Of a stretch of 64,000 nucleotides of DNA, positions 16,835-26,698 are shown one piece after another. Source of the DNA: Streptococcus sp. CSL10205-OR2 (GTDB lineage: Bacteria > Bacillota > Bacilli > Lactobacillales > Streptococcaceae); assembly GCF_025660655.1 (NCBI RefSeq), contig NZ_JAOTIN010000004.1, forward strand, positions 62,001 through 126,000, written 5' to 3'. Made by a program: the position numbers and the translations under genes. A model generated the notes under the pieces. The model was not told the DNA's origin. It saw nothing but the letters and a program-made list of their open reading frames with translations, and made no database searches. Positions within the stretch are counted from its first letter, which is position 1, and each line of letters begins with the position of its first letter.

Positions 16835-17536
16835 TTGGATTATAAATTTTTACTTTTTGATTTAGACCACACCTTGTTTGACTTTGAATTGGCAGAAGAA
16901 AAAGCTTTGACCTTACTATTAAAAGAAGCTAATGTGAATGATATTTCTTCTTATATGGCCTATTATAAACCCATGAATAAGGCTATGTGGGTGTCTTTAT
17001 CAAAAAAAGAAATCACAAAAGAAGTCTTGGTTAAAACACGTTTTGCCAATTTATTTGCTCATTTTAATCGCACAGAAGATGGTCTTTTCTGGGCAAAACG
17101 TTATGAGTACTATCTTGGTCAACAAGGTGACGTTTATCCTTTTGTGACAAGTTTATTAGAGAGACTAACCAAAGAAAATTTTCAACTTTATGCGGTGACT
17201 AATGGCATTACCGCCATTCAAGAAAACCGACTCCATCATTCACCAATCAGTCACTTTTTTAAACAGGTATTTATTTCAGACAAAATTGGTCATCACAAGC
17301 CAGACATTGCTTTTTTTAATCATGTGGCAACAGCTATTGATGCCTTTAAAGCGCGTGAGGCTCTTGTGATTGGGGATAATCTTTTAGCTGACATCAAAGG
17401 TGGTATAGATGCTGGCATTGATACTGTTTGGTATAATCCTGACAATAAAGTAAACACACTTGATATTCAACCAACGTTTGAAATTAAAAGCTTAGAAGAA
17501 TTACTAAGCGTGGTTTTAAATCTTGATAAATCATAG
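16835..17536 (+). CDS. YjjG-family HAD nucleotidase
   Basis: A HAD phosphatase of the YjjG type, which dephosphorylates non-canonical and house-cleaning pyrimidine nucleotides. Motifs: LLFDLDHTLFDF (nucleophile Asp), AVTNGI, GHHKPDIAFF and VIGDNLLADIKGG, in order across 233 residues. I choose TTG 16835 because AAAGGA lies 7 nt upstream and the family starts there. The alternative is leaderless initiation at ATG 16808, exactly six bases after an extended -10, adding nine residues (MFSHRKEYV). Both could occur on the same transcript. Confidence 0.87.
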   Translation: MDYKFLLFDLDHTLFDFELAEEKALTLLLKEANVNDISSYMAYYKPMNKAMWVSLSKKEITKEVLVKTRFANLFAHFNRTEDGLFWAKRYEYYLGQQGDVYPFVTSLLERLTKENFQLYAVTNGITAIQENRLHHSPISHFFKQVFISDKIGHHKPDIAFFNHVATAIDAFKAREALVIGDNLLADIKGGIDAGIDTVWYNPDNKVNTLDIQPTFEIKSLEELLSVVLNLDKS

Positions 17537-17544
17537 TCTATATG

Positions 17545-17564
17545 GGAGCTTTTGCTCCTTTTTT
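17545..17564 (+). terminator. terminator of YjjG-like gene
   Basis: GGAGC-TTTT-GCTCC followed by six T residues; its last T is also the T of the extended -10 of uvrC. Confidence 0.82.
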
Positions 17565-17572
17565 GTTATAAT
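17564..17572 (+). promoter_or_regulatory. extended -10 of uvrC (leaderless type)
   Basis: TG-T-TATAAT at 17564-17572, then six bases and the uvrC ATG at 17579. No -35 is recognisable. Confidence 0.8.
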
Positions 17573-17578
17573 AATGTT

Positions 17579-19363
17579 ATGAATGAACGTATCAAACACA
17601 AATTAGAATTATTACCTGATAGTCCAGGATGTTATTTTCATAAGGATAAAAATGGTCAGATTATCTATGTTGGTAAGGCAAAAAATCTTCGTAATCGTGT
17701 CCGTTCTTATTTTAGAGGAAGTCATGATACCAAGACAGAAATGCTTGTGTCTGAAATTGAAGATTTTGAGTTTATAGTTACCAACTCAAACACGGAAGCC
17801 CTCCTTCTTGAAATCAATCTTATTCAAGAAAACAAGCCCAAATACAACATTCGCTTGAAAGATGACAAATCGTATCCTTTTATCAAGATAACTAATGAGG
17901 ATTATCCTAGAATTGTTATTACGCGACAAGTCAAAAAAGATGGCGGTCGTTATTTTGGTCCATATCCAGATGCAGGGGCAGCCAATGATATCAAAAAAAT
18001 GCTAGATCGTATTTTTCCTTTCAAAAAATGTACTAATCCACCAGAAAAAGTTTGTTTTTATTATCATTTAGGACAGTGTATGGCGCATACTGTTTGTCAT
18101 GTTGATAAGGCATTTTTTATGGCTATGGCTAATGATGTGAAGCATTTTTTAAACGGACAAGATGATAAAATCGTTAATCAAATTAAGGAAAAAATGCAAA
18201 CAGCTGCTGAAGCATTAGAATTTGAAAGAGCAGCAGAATATCGCAATCTCTTACAGGCAATAGCCACACTAAGAACCAAGCAACGAATCATGCATCAAGA
18301 TATGATTGACCGTGATATCTTTGCTTATGCAATCGATAAGGGTTGGATGTGTGTACAAGTTTTCTTTGTCAGACAAGGAAAACTCATTGAAAGAGATGTC
18401 AATCTGTTTCCTTACTACAATGAGCCTGAGGAAGATTTTTTAACCTATATCGGTCAATTCTATCAAGAAAACAAACACTTAATGCCCAAGGAGATTTTTA
18501 TCCCTCAAGATATCGATGAAACGATGGTTTCAGCTTTGGTTTCAAGTAAGGTTGTTAAACCTCTACGGGGTGAAAAGAAGCAGTTGGTTAATCTAGCGAC
18601 AAAAAATGCTAGAATGAGTCTCCAACAAAAATTTGACCTCCTAGAAAAAGATTTAAAGAAAACCAAGGGAGCGATTGAAAACCTTGGAAAAAAACTAAAT
18701 ATTGCCACTCCTCATCATATTGAAGCCTTTGACAACTCCAATATTATGGGAACGAGTCCTGTTTCAGCCATGGTTGTTTTTATAGACGGTAAACCAAGTA
18801 AAAAAGACTACCGTAAGTATAAGATTAAAACAGTTGTGGGACCTGATGACTACGCATCGATGAGAGAAGTGATTAAAAGACGGTACAGTCGTTTAAAAAA
18901 TGAAGGACTACCTCAGCCTGATTTAATTGTTGTCGATGGCGGACAAGGGCAGATGACAGTTGCCAAGGAGGTATTAAAGGAACTTGAACTAGCGATTCCA
19001 GTGGCAGGGTTGCAAAAAAATGATAAGCACCAAACCCATGAATTACTGTTTGGAGACCCGTTACAGGTGATTGATCTAAAGCGAAACTCTGAAGAATTTT
19101 TTCTTCTTCATCGTCTTCAAGACGAAGTTCACCGCTTTGCCATCACTTTTCATAGACAAGTCCGTAGTAAGAATTCTTTTTCTTCTAAATTGGATGGCAT
19201 TGCTGGACTTGGACCTAAAAGAAAACAAAAACTGCTTAAAAGCTTTAAGAGTTTGACCAAGATAAAAGAAGCTAGTGTTGAAGAGATTGTTACACTTGGT
19301 ATTCCTGAAAAAGTTGCAAAAACAGTCTTGGAAGTGTTACAAGAAGAGTCCGTTCAAAAATAG
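17579..19363 (+). CDS. uvrC: excinuclease ABC subunit C
   Basis: UvrC makes both incisions around bulky DNA lesions after UvrA/UvrB loading. The 594-residue protein has the N-terminal GIY-YIG nuclease (residues 10-95: [26 protein letters not shown]), the UVR helix pair near 210 ([23 protein letters not shown]), the RNase-H-like C-terminal nuclease ([28 protein letters not shown]) and terminal helix-hairpin-helix motifs ([19 protein letters not shown]). ATG 17579 has no Shine-Dalgarno and lies six bases past an extended -10, so the mRNA is probably leaderless. Single-gene unit. Confidence 0.97.
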   Translation: MNERIKHKLELLPDSPGCYFHKDKNGQIIYVGKAKNLRNRVRSYFRGSHDTKTEMLVSEIEDFEFIVTNSNTEALLLEINLIQENKPKYNIRLKDDKSYPFIKITNEDYPRIVITRQVKKDGGRYFGPYPDAGAANDIKKMLDRIFPFKKCTNPPEKVCFYYHLGQCMAHTVCHVDKAFFMAMANDVKHFLNGQDDKIVNQIKEKMQTAAEALEFERAAEYRNLLQAIATLRTKQRIMHQDMIDRDIFAYAIDKGWMCVQVFFVRQGKLIERDVNLFPYYNEPEEDFLTYIGQFYQENKHLMPKEIFIPQDIDETMVSALVSSKVVKPLRGEKKQLVNLATKNARMSLQQKFDLLEKDLKKTKGAIENLGKKLNIATPHHIEAFDNSNIMGTSPVSAMVVFIDGKPSKKDYRKYKIKTVVGPDDYASMREVIKRRYSRLKNEGLPQPDLIVVDGGQGQMTVAKEVLKELELAIPVAGLQKNDKHQTHELLFGDPLQVIDLKRNSEEFFLLHRLQDEVHRFAITFHRQVRSKNSFSSKLDGIAGLGPKRKQKLLKSFKSLTKIKEASVEEIVTLGIPEKVAKTVLEVLQEESVQK

Positions 19364-19481
19364 CTGACAGTTAACAAGAATCATTTAGTCGTTAGCTATT
19401 AATTTTATGTCATCAATGGCTGAAATCCTTTACAAAAAATGATAAAATATTATTATTAGAGCTTTTAGAAAGGAACTAACT

Positions 19482-20084
19482 ATGAAATTTCTAGAACTGA
19501 ACAAAAAACGTCATGCCACTCGCTCTTTCAACGACAAACCTGTCGATTTGAATGATGTGAGAACTGCTATCGAGATTGCCACTTTGGCACCAAGTGCTCT
19601 TAACATTCAACCTTGGAAGTTTGTTATTGTGAAAGAAAAGAAAAAAGAACTTGCTGATATCATGCTTGGTCGTAATGTCAAACAAATTGAGGAAGCACAA
19701 TGTGCCATTGTCATTTTTAGTGATACTGATCTTCCTAAACGTGCCAGAAAGATTGCTCGTTTTGCGGTCAATAAAATTTCTGATGAACAGCTTGGTAATT
19801 ATGCAACTGTTTATCCAAAAATGCTTGAGAAATATGATGAAAAAACAAAAGGAGAATTTTTATCCTTTAATATCGGTCTGGTTACTATGAATCTTGCCTT
19901 AGCCTTAACAGACCAAGGAATTGGTTCAAATATTTTAATGGGATTTGACAAATCAAAAGCTAATGACGTTTTGGGAATTGATCCAAGATTTAGACCTGAA
20001 ATTGTCTTAAGTGTTGGCTATACCGATGAAAAACTAGAAGCTAATTTCCGTATACCTGTAAATGAATTAATTGAAAAAAGATAA
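19482..20084 (+). CDS. nitroreductase family protein
   Basis: A 200-residue FMN-dependent oxidoreductase. KKRHATRSFNDKPVD at the N-terminus is the phosphate/FMN-binding Arg motif; ATLAPSALNIQPWKFVIV is the second flavin contact; LTDQGIGSNILMGFD near residue 145 is the third. These enzymes reduce nitro compounds, quinones or flavins with NAD(P)H; the physiological substrate is not known. ATG 19482 follows AGAAAGGA. A possible promoter is TTTACA (19429-19434) with TATTAT (19451-19456). pepV follows 9 nt later with its own ribosome site, so the two are cotranscribed. Confidence 0.92.
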   Translation: MKFLELNKKRHATRSFNDKPVDLNDVRTAIEIATLAPSALNIQPWKFVIVKEKKKELADIMLGRNVKQIEEAQCAIVIFSDTDLPKRARKIARFAVNKISDEQLGNYATVYPKMLEKYDEKTKGEFLSFNIGLVTMNLALALTDQGIGSNILMGFDKSKANDVLGIDPRFRPEIVLSVGYTDEKLEANFRIPVNELIEKR

Positions 20085-20093
20085 GGAGAAATA

Positions 20094-21503
20094 ATGACGG
20101 TAGATTTTAAACAAGAAGTAGCAAAACGTCGTGATGATATGATGAAAGATTTACTCGACTTACTAAGAATTAAGTCTGAGCGTGAAGATGATAAGGCAGA
20201 TGCCACTCATCCTTTTGGACCAGGTCCTGTTAATGCCCTTAATCATTTTTTAAAAATGGCTGAGCGTGACGGCTATGCCACTAAAAACATTGACAATTAT
20301 GCCGGTCAATTTGAATATGGTGATGGTGATGAGGTTTTAGGTATTTTTGCCCATCTCGATGTCGTGCCAGCTGGTAGTGATTGGGAAACAGACCCCTATG
20401 AACCAGTTATCAAAGACGGCAAACTCTATGCGCGTGGCTCTTCAGATGACAAAGGACCAACCATGGCGTGTTACTATGGTTTAAAAATCATCAAAGAATT
20501 AGGGCTTCCAGTCTCTAAAAAAGTTCGTTTTATCGTTGGTACTGATGAAGAGTCTGGTTGGGGAGATATGGATTATTATTTCAAACATAATGATCAAAAA
20601 TTACCTGACTTTGGTTTTTCTCCAGATGCGGAATTTCCAATCATCAACGGTGAAAAAGGAAATATCACCGAATACCTTCATTTTTCAGGGAAGAATTCAG
20701 GAGATTTAGTGCTTCATAGCTTTAAAGGTGGTCTTCGTGAAAACATGGTTCCTGAGTCTGCTACAGCTATTATTTCTGGTAACTTGACACTTGCTGAAAC
20801 AAAATCTGCTTTTGACAAATACGTAGCAGAAAATCCTGAAATTTCTGGTACAGTGACGGAAGAAGATGGTAAAATTGTCATCACTGTGATTGGTAAGTCT
20901 GCTCATGGGATGTCTCCTCAAGTAGGAATCAATGGAGCAACATACTTAGCAAGTTTCATCGCTAATTGTGATTTTGATGGACCTGCAAAAGCCTTCCTAA
21001 CCTTGATTGGTAATATTCTCCATCAAGATTATTATGGCAAAAAAGTTGGCATAGCATACACTGATGACAAAATGGGTGAGTTAACCATGAATGCCGGTGT
21101 TTTCAAATTTGATGAAATGTCTGATGACAATACTATCGCTTTAAACATGCGTTACCCTCAAGGCACAACACCAGAAAAGATTAAAGCAGTGCTTGAAAAA
21201 CTAGCAGGTGTTGAAAAGGTAACAGTGTCAGAACATGGTCATGTTCCCCACTACGTACCAATGGATGATCCATTAGTTGCAACTTTACTGAGTGTTTATG
21301 AAAAACACACTGGCTTAAAAGGGGAAGAAAAAATTATTGGTGGTGGTACCTTTGGACGCCTTCTAAAACGAGGTGTTGCCTATGGTGCTATGTTCCCAGG
21401 CTATGTCAATACCATGCATCAAGCCAATGAATTTACCGATGTAGAGGATTTATACAGAGCAGCAGCTATCTATGCTGAAGCCATTTATGAGCTTATCAAA
21501 TAA
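20094..21503 (+). CDS. pepV: dipeptidase PepV (M20A)
   Basis: A cytoplasmic di-zinc dipeptidase that releases amino acids from dipeptides taken up by the cell. The 469-residue length matches PepV. Metal ligands are visible in GIFAHLDVVPAG, ARGSSDDKGP, GTDEESGWGD and near the C-terminus NTMHQANEF; the large lid domain lies between. AAGGAGAAATA precedes ATG 20094. It follows the nitroreductase gene in one operon and ends at a strong terminator facing convergent mnmE. Confidence 0.96.
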   Translation: MTVDFKQEVAKRRDDMMKDLLDLLRIKSEREDDKADATHPFGPGPVNALNHFLKMAERDGYATKNIDNYAGQFEYGDGDEVLGIFAHLDVVPAGSDWETDPYEPVIKDGKLYARGSSDDKGPTMACYYGLKIIKELGLPVSKKVRFIVGTDEESGWGDMDYYFKHNDQKLPDFGFSPDAEFPIINGEKGNITEYLHFSGKNSGDLVLHSFKGGLRENMVPESATAIISGNLTLAETKSAFDKYVAENPEISGTVTEEDGKIVITVIGKSAHGMSPQVGINGATYLASFIANCDFDGPAKAFLTLIGNILHQDYYGKKVGIAYTDDKMGELTMNAGVFKFDEMSDDNTIALNMRYPQGTTPEKIKAVLEKLAGVEKVTVSEHGHVPHYVPMDDPLVATLLSVYEKHTGLKGEEKIIGGGTFGRLLKRGVAYGAMFPGYVNTMHQANEFTDVEDLYRAAAIYAEAIYELIK

Positions 21504-21544
21504 AATATAATAAGATACACCTTGTTTGGTTTAATATCTTTGGG

Positions 21545-21580
21545 CCCTCTTTCTTTTTCAGTAAAAGAAGAGGGTTTTTT
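21545..21580 (+). terminator. pepV terminator
   Basis: CCCTCTT(T)CTTTT pairs with AAAAGAAGAGGG (one bulge) and is followed by TTTTTT. Confidence 0.88.
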
Positions 21581-21585
21581 CTATC

Positions 21586-21621
21586 AAAAAAGAGATACCT
21601 TATAACAAAAGCATCTCTTTT
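21586..21621 (-). terminator. mnmE terminator
   Basis: On the minus strand AAAAGAGAT...ATCTCTTTTTT forms a 9-bp stem with a T-tail, just past the mnmE stop. Confidence 0.82.
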
Positions 21622-21632
21622 TATGAGTATTA

Positions 21633-23006
21633 TTATTTGCCTAAACAGAAATTACTAAAGAGCTGTGTTATCAGTTCATCGGGTGCTGCATCGCCAGTAA
21701 TTTCACCAAGAATTTCCCAAGTTTTTGTCAAGTCAATTTGAAGTAAATCAACAGGCATTTGTAGTTCAAGTCCTTCGTTAACAGATTTTAAACTCTCAAT
21801 AGCCTTTTCAATAAGGGAGATATGGCGAGAATTGGAGAGATAAGTTGCGTCTTTTTCAACAATACCTGCATTATCAAAGAAAATAGCATTGATCTTTTCT
21901 TCGATTTTATCAATGTTGGTATGTTCTAAAACAGATATTTTAATACTATCTTCTGGCAGTTTGTCTTCCTCAATTACTTGAGGCAAATCAGTCTTGTTAA
22001 GTAGGATAATACGATTACTGTTTTGACTGATTGCAAGCAATTCCTCATCTTGTTTGGTGAGTTTTTCTGAACTATTTAAGACTAAAAGCACCAAATCAGC
22101 TTCTTCAAGAGCTTTCTTAGAACGCTCAACACCAATTTTTTCAACGACATCATCAGTTTCACGAATACCAGCAGTGTCAATGAGTTTAAGTGGTACGCCA
22201 TTAATATTGATATATTCTTCGATAACATCTCGCGTGGTTCCTTCTATATCAGTGACAATCGCCTTATCTTCTTTGAGAAGTGTATTAAGAAGACTTGATT
22301 TGCCAACGTTTGGTCGACCGATAATTGCCGTTGATAATCCTTCTCTCAAAATTTTGCCACGCTTTGCTGTTTTCAAAAGGTTACTCAACAAACGTTCAAA
22401 CGCTTGTGTTTTTTCCTTAATAAGTGCTGTAGTCATCTCTTCAACATCATCATATTCTGGGTAGTCGATATTAACTTCTACTTGAGCGAGTGTGTTTAGG
22501 ATTTCTTGTCTGGTATTGTTAATTAAAGTAGACAAAGACCCGTCTAATTGATTAACGGCTATAGACATGGCCTTATCCGTTTTAGCGCGAATAAGGTCCA
22601 TGACAGCTTCAGCCTGAGTTAAGTCAACCCGTCCATTTAAAAAGGCACGTTTAGTAAATTCACCGGGTTCTGCCATACGAGCACCCTGACGTAAAACCAG
22701 TTGTAAAATTTCATTGGTGACAGCAATACCACCGTGAGTGTTGATTTCAATCACGTCTTCTCTGGTAAAGGTTTTTGGTGCTTTCATAACACCAACCATC
22801 ACCTCATCAAGAATCTCATTGTTATCAGGGTCGAAAATATGACCATAATTTAAGGTGTGTGAGTTGACCTTACTCAAATCTTTGCCCTTAAAAATACGAC
22901 TAGCAATCAAGACGGCATCTGTACCTGAAAGGCGTACGATACCAATAGCTCCCTCTCCTAGAGGAGTTGAAATAGCAGCAATGGTATCAAATTCTTTTGT
23001 AATCAT
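21633..23006 (-). CDS. mnmE: tRNA modification GTPase MnmE
   Basis: With MnmG, MnmE installs the (carboxymethyl)aminomethyl group on U34 of several tRNAs. The 457-residue protein has the N-terminal tetrahydrofolate-binding domain (1-118), helical domain and inserted G domain: [15 protein letters not shown] (G1 near 225), [11 protein letters not shown] (G2), [10 protein letters not shown] (G3) and NKTD (G4). It ends in the catalytic FCLGK. Start ATG (23006-23004) follows GAGG. A TGATATAAT extended -10 on this strand lies at 23077-23069. Monocistronic. Confidence 0.97.
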   Translation of the reverse strand: MITKEFDTIAAISTPLGEGAIGIVRLSGTDAVLIASRIFKGKDLSKVNSHTLNYGHIFDPDNNEILDEVMVGVMKAPKTFTREDVIEINTHGGIAVTNEILQLVLRQGARMAEPGEFTKRAFLNGRVDLTQAEAVMDLIRAKTDKAMSIAVNQLDGSLSTLINNTRQEILNTLAQVEVNIDYPEYDDVEEMTTALIKEKTQAFERLLSNLLKTAKRGKILREGLSTAIIGRPNVGKSSLLNTLLKEDKAIVTDIEGTTRDVIEEYININGVPLKLIDTAGIRETDDVVEKIGVERSKKALEEADLVLLVLNSSEKLTKQDEELLAISQNSNRIILLNKTDLPQVIEEDKLPEDSIKISVLEHTNIDKIEEKINAIFFDNAGIVEKDATYLSNSRHISLIEKAIESLKSVNEGLELQMPVDLLQIDLTKTWEILGEITGDAAPDELITQLFSNFCLGK

Positions 23007-23068
23007 AAAAACCTCAATCTTTTCATTCGTTTTTAAAAAAACTTATTGGACAAAAGTCCTTAGTTAAC

Positions 23069-23077
23069 ATTATATCA
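23069..23077 (-). promoter_or_regulatory. extended -10 of mnmE
   Basis: TG-A-TATAAT on the minus strand, 62 nt upstream of the mnmE start; the -35 is poorly conserved. Confidence 0.6.
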
Positions 23078-23183
23078 CGTTAAGGAAAAAACTTAACAAA
23101 AGAGATTGTCATTCTAACAACTCACATAAAAAAGTCACTCTTTTGGAGTGGTAAAACCCTTTATACGAAAATAGCATGAAATA

Positions 23184-23192
23184 TGATATAAT
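23184..23192 (+). promoter_or_regulatory. extended -10 of rpiA operon
   Basis: TG-A-TATAAT at 23184-23192, about 30 nt before rpiA; no consensus -35. The 23007-23222 gap otherwise holds the divergent mnmE promoter and a small CACTC/GAGTG stem of unknown use. Confidence 0.65.
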
Positions 23193-23222
23193 TATTATTG
23201 ATAAAACAATCTAGGAGTTATA

Positions 23223-23903
23223 ATGGAAAATTTAAAACAATTAGTTGGTATTAAAGCTGCTGAATTTGTAAGAGATGGAATGATTGTTGGTCTTGGGACG
23301 GGTTCAACGGCAGCTTTTTTTGTGGAAGCACTTGGTCGTCGAGTAAAAGAAGAAGGTCTTGACATTGTTGCGGTGACAACATCTCACCGGACTGCAGATC
23401 AAGCCAAAGCACTTGGTATTCCTTTAAAATCAATTGACGATGTGACTCATGTTGATGTCACTGTTGATGGTGCAGATGAAGTTGATGATGACTTAAATGG
23501 TATTAAAGGTGGCGGTGCTGCACTTTTAATGGAAAAAATCGTTGCGAGCTACACCAAGCATTATATTTGGATTGTTGATGACTCTAAATTATCTCAAAAA
23601 CTAGGCTCATTTAAAGTACCTGTTGAGGTTATTCCATACGGGATTAAACAACTCTTTCGTCAATTTGAAAAAGCTGGTTTCAAACCAACCTATCGCTATG
23701 ACGAAAACGGCCAACTATTAGTGACTGATATGAAACATCATATTATTGACTTACATATTGATGTCATCCATGAGCCTGAAAAATTAGGGAAATTATTAGA
23801 TGAAACCGTAGGCGTTGTTGAGCATGGTCTCTTCAACAATATGGTGGATACTGTTATTGTGGGATCATCAAAAGGTGTTTCCATCATTGAAAAAAAGAAA
23901 TAA
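23223..23903 (+). CDS. rpiA: ribose-5-phosphate isomerase A
   Basis: Interconverts ribose-5-phosphate and ribulose-5-phosphate. The 226-residue protein shows [12 protein letters not shown] (phosphate loop, residues 22-33), [26 protein letters not shown] (catalytic Asp/Glu region near 82-108) and VDDSKL. TAGGAG precedes ATG 23223. It heads the run rpiA-deoB-punA-deoD, linking pentose phosphate to nucleoside salvage: phosphorolysis yields ribose-1-phosphate, DeoB converts it to ribose-5-phosphate and RpiA passes it on. Confidence 0.97.
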   Translation: MENLKQLVGIKAAEFVRDGMIVGLGTGSTAAFFVEALGRRVKEEGLDIVAVTTSHRTADQAKALGIPLKSIDDVTHVDVTVDGADEVDDDLNGIKGGGAALLMEKIVASYTKHYIWIVDDSKLSQKLGSFKVPVEVIPYGIKQLFRQFEKAGFKPTYRYDENGQLLVTDMKHHIIDLHIDVIHEPEKLGKLLDETVGVVEHGLFNNMVDTVIVGSSKGVSIIEKKK

Positions 23904-23913
23904 GGAGAAACAA

Positions 23914-25125
23914 ATGGCAAAATATGATCGCATACATTTAATCGTTTTAGACTCAGTAGGTATTGGTTCTGCACCAGATGCTGATAAATTTTTCAACGTT
24001 GATACGCCAGATACCACGTCTGATACCTTAGGTCACATTTCTGAACAAGTTGGGCTAGATGTTCCAAATATGCAAAAAATTGGTCTTGGAAATATTCCAA
24101 GAGAAACACCACTTAAAACTGTTCCAAAAGAGGATAACCCTACTGGCTATGTCACTAAATTAGAAGAAGAGTCTCTTGGAAAAGACACACTAACTGGTCA
24201 TTGGGAAATTATGGGGCTTAAAATCACAGAACCTTTCGATGTTTTTCCAGATGGTTTTCCAGAGGAAATACTTGAAAAAATTGAAGAATTTTCTGGTCGC
24301 AAGATTATCAGAGAAGCTAACAAACCTTATTCTGGGACACAAGTCATTGCTGATTTTGGTGAGCGTCAAATGAAAACAGGTGAGCTAATTGTCTACACAT
24401 CTGCTGATCCAGTTCTTCAAATTGCAGCCCACGAAGACATTATTCCGATTGATGAATTGTATAGAATTTGTGAATTTGCTCGTTCTATCACTTTAGAGCG
24501 TCCATCACTTTTGGGTCGTATCATTGCAAGACCTTATGTTGGTGAGCCCGGTAACTTCACAAGAACAGCAAATCGTCATGATTATGCCACATCACCGTTT
24601 TCAGACACGGTTTTAAACCATCTACACGAAGCTGGTGTGCCTACCTACGCTATTGGCAAAATCAATGATATCTTTAATGGCTCAGGAATTTCTAATGATA
24701 TGGGTCATAATCAATCTGATTCACACGGTGTTGACACGCTTATCAAAACACTTAACCTTGAAGAGTTTAAAACTGGTTTCTCATTTACCAACCTCGTTGA
24801 TTTTGATGCCCAGTATGGTCATCGTCGTAACCCAGAAGGTTATCGTGATTGTTTAGAGTTATTTGATGGTCGCTTGCCTGAAATTATCGACAACATGAAA
24901 GAAAATGACTTGTTGATGATTAGTGCCGACCACGGTAATGATCCAACCTTTGTTGGAACAGATCATACACGTGAATATATTCCACTCTTGATTTTTAGTA
25001 AGAGTTTTAAAGGTGGAGGAGTCATTCCAGTTGGACATTTTGCTGATATTTCTGCGACTATTGCTGAAAACTTTGGCGTTTCAAAAGGAATGATAGGCGA
25101 AAGCTTTTTAAGTGAGTTAAACTAG
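23914..25125 (+). CDS. deoB: phosphopentomutase
   Basis: Interconverts (deoxy)ribose-1-phosphate and (deoxy)ribose-5-phosphate with a bis-phosphate intermediate. The 403-residue protein belongs to the alkaline-phosphatase fold: [15 protein letters not shown] (first metal site), [12 protein letters not shown] (catalytic Thr), [20 protein letters not shown] (second metal site). ATG 23914 has AAGGAG 6 nt upstream. Only 10 nt separate it from rpiA. Length equals the family standard. Confidence 0.97.
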   Translation: MAKYDRIHLIVLDSVGIGSAPDADKFFNVDTPDTTSDTLGHISEQVGLDVPNMQKIGLGNIPRETPLKTVPKEDNPTGYVTKLEEESLGKDTLTGHWEIMGLKITEPFDVFPDGFPEEILEKIEEFSGRKIIREANKPYSGTQVIADFGERQMKTGELIVYTSADPVLQIAAHEDIIPIDELYRICEFARSITLERPSLLGRIIARPYVGEPGNFTRTANRHDYATSPFSDTVLNHLHEAGVPTYAIGKINDIFNGSGISNDMGHNQSDSHGVDTLIKTLNLEEFKTGFSFTNLVDFDAQYGHRRNPEGYRDCLELFDGRLPEIIDNMKENDLLMISADHGNDPTFVGTDHTREYIPLLIFSKSFKGGGVIPVGHFADISATIAENFGVSKGMIGESFLSELN

Positions 25126-25170
25126 TGAGTGACAAGAAACGTTCTCGTTAACAATAACAAAGGAGAAGAA

Positions 25171-25977
25171 ATGTTATTAGATAAAATTAAAGAAACAACA
25201 GCCTTTTTAGAAGAAAAAGGCATGACAAAACCAGAATTTGGTTTAATTTTAGGCTCAGGTCTTGGTGATTTAGCAGATGACATCGATGAGGCGATTGTCG
25301 TTGATTATTCTGAAATCCCTAACTGGGGAGAATCAACTGTGGTTGGCCATGCTGGAAAGCTGGTATACGGTAAACTATCTGGGCGTTATGTTTTAGCCTT
25401 ACAAGGACGTTTCCATTTTTATGAGGGAAATCCACTTGAAACAGTGACTTTTCCTGTCAGAATTATGAAGGCTCTCGGTTGTCAAGGTGTTATTGTGACC
25501 AATGCTGCAGGAGGTATTGGTTATGGTCCAGGAACATTAATGACTATCACAGATCATATTAACATGACTGGTGAAAATCCTTTGATTGGTCCTAATTTAG
25601 AAGAATTTGGACCACGTTTTCCAGATATGTCAGATGCCTATACTAAGGCTTATCGCGAGGTTGCTCACAAAGTTGCCAAAAATCTTGGTATGACGCTTGA
25701 AAATGGTGTTTATCTTGGTGTAGCAGGTCCAACTTACGAGACTCCGGCTGAAATTAGAGCTTACAAACTGATGGGTGCTCATGCCGTTGGTATGTCCACT
25801 GTACCTGAAGTTATTGTTGCTACGCACTCAGGATTAAAAGTTTTAGGTATTTCTGCCATCACTAATTATGCAGCAGGTTTCCAATCAGAACTAAATCATG
25901 ATGAAGTAGTAGAAGTTACTACAAGAATTAAGGATCAGTTTAAAAATCTGATCAAATCAATACTAGTTGAATTATAA
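25171..25977 (+). CDS. punA: purine nucleoside phosphorylase (trimeric, PNP-I)
   Basis: Phosphorolyses inosine and guanosine to the base and (deoxy)ribose-1-phosphate. The 268-residue protein has LILGSGLGDLAD, VVGHAGKLVYGKL, GRFHFYEGNPLETVTFPVRIM, VTNAAGGIG and GVYLGVAGPTYETPAEIR, all signatures of the trimeric mammalian-like class. AAAGGAG precedes ATG 25171. It lies 45 nt after deoB and 9 nt before deoD, so two phosphorylases with different base preferences are coexpressed. Confidence 0.95.
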   Translation: MLLDKIKETTAFLEEKGMTKPEFGLILGSGLGDLADDIDEAIVVDYSEIPNWGESTVVGHAGKLVYGKLSGRYVLALQGRFHFYEGNPLETVTFPVRIMKALGCQGVIVTNAAGGIGYGPGTLMTITDHINMTGENPLIGPNLEEFGPRFPDMSDAYTKAYREVAHKVAKNLGMTLENGVYLGVAGPTYETPAEIRAYKLMGAHAVGMSTVPEVIVATHSGLKVLGISAITNYAAGFQSELNHDEVVEVTTRIKDQFKNLIKSILVEL

Positions 25978-25986
25978 GGAGAAAAC

Positions 25987-26697
25987 ATGTCAATTCATAT
26001 TTCAGCAAAACCAGGCGAAATCGCCGATAAAATTCTCTTACCGGGTGATCCTTTACGTGCTAAATTTATTGCCGAAAACTTTTTGGAAAATCCAGTTCTT
26101 TTTAACGAAGTAAGAGGAATGTTAGGCTATACGGGAACATACAAAGGACATCGCGTAAGTGTGATGGGTACAGGAATGGGAATGCCTTCTATTTCTATTT
26201 ATGGTCATGAATTAATCACTCAATATGGTGTTAAACGTTTGATTCGTGTGGGTACAGCAGGCTCAACATCTAAAGATGTTCATGTTCGCGAACTGGTTTT
26301 AGCACAAGCTGCTGCGACAACTTCAGCCATTATTAGAAACGATTGGCCAGAGTTTGATTTTCCACAAATTGCTAACTTTAAATTGTTAGACAAGGCTTAT
26401 CATATTGCTAAAGAATTAGGAATGACCACTCATGTAGGAAGTGTTTTATCTGCTGATCTCTTTTATTCTGATTTTTTTGATAAAATCATTAAACTTGGAA
26501 GTATGGGGATCAAAGCAGTTGAAATGGAAGCAGCCGCTCTTTATTATCTTGCTGCTAAACATCAAGTTGAAGCTCTTGGGATTATGACGATTTCTGATAA
26601 TCTGACAAATCCAGAAGAAGACACAACAGCACAAGAACGTCAAACAACCTTTACTGACATGATGACTGTGGGACTTGAAACCCTCATTAGTGAATAA
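25987..26697 (+). CDS. deoD: purine nucleoside phosphorylase DeoD-type (hexameric)
   Basis: The hexameric bacterial PNP, which also accepts adenosine. In 236 residues it shows [62 protein letters not shown] and [12 protein letters not shown] (catalytic Glu), with the Asp of [11 protein letters not shown] near the end. AAGGAG precedes ATG 25987. The next gene begins one base after its stop. Confidence 0.97.
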   Translation: MSIHISAKPGEIADKILLPGDPLRAKFIAENFLENPVLFNEVRGMLGYTGTYKGHRVSVMGTGMGMPSISIYGHELITQYGVKRLIRVGTAGSTSKDVHVRELVLAQAAATTSAIIRNDWPEFDFPQIANFKLLDKAYHIAKELGMTTHVGSVLSADLFYSDFFDKIIKLGSMGIKAVEMEAAALYYLAAKHQVEALGIMTISDNLTNPEEDTTAQERQTTFTDMMTVGLETLISE

Positions 26698-26698
26698 T

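Larger units (their letters stand above)
16762..16858 (+). repeat. direct repeat copy B: terminator, -10 and true 5' end of the YjjG-like gene
   Basis: The functional partner of the copy at 15853-15953: hairpin AAGTAGTCA/TGACTGCTT, T-tract, TGATATAAT, and the start of the HAD gene. Confidence 0.55.

Noticed and set aside
22054-22464. Plus-strand 136-codon frame antisense to mnmE
   Set aside because: Serine-rich antisense shadow of the G domain; no ribosome site and no recognisable motif.
23102-23160. Minus-strand terminator-like CACTC/GAGTG stem before rpiA
   Set aside because: Only 5 bp, with two bases between stem and T-run, and no gene on that strand for it to end.
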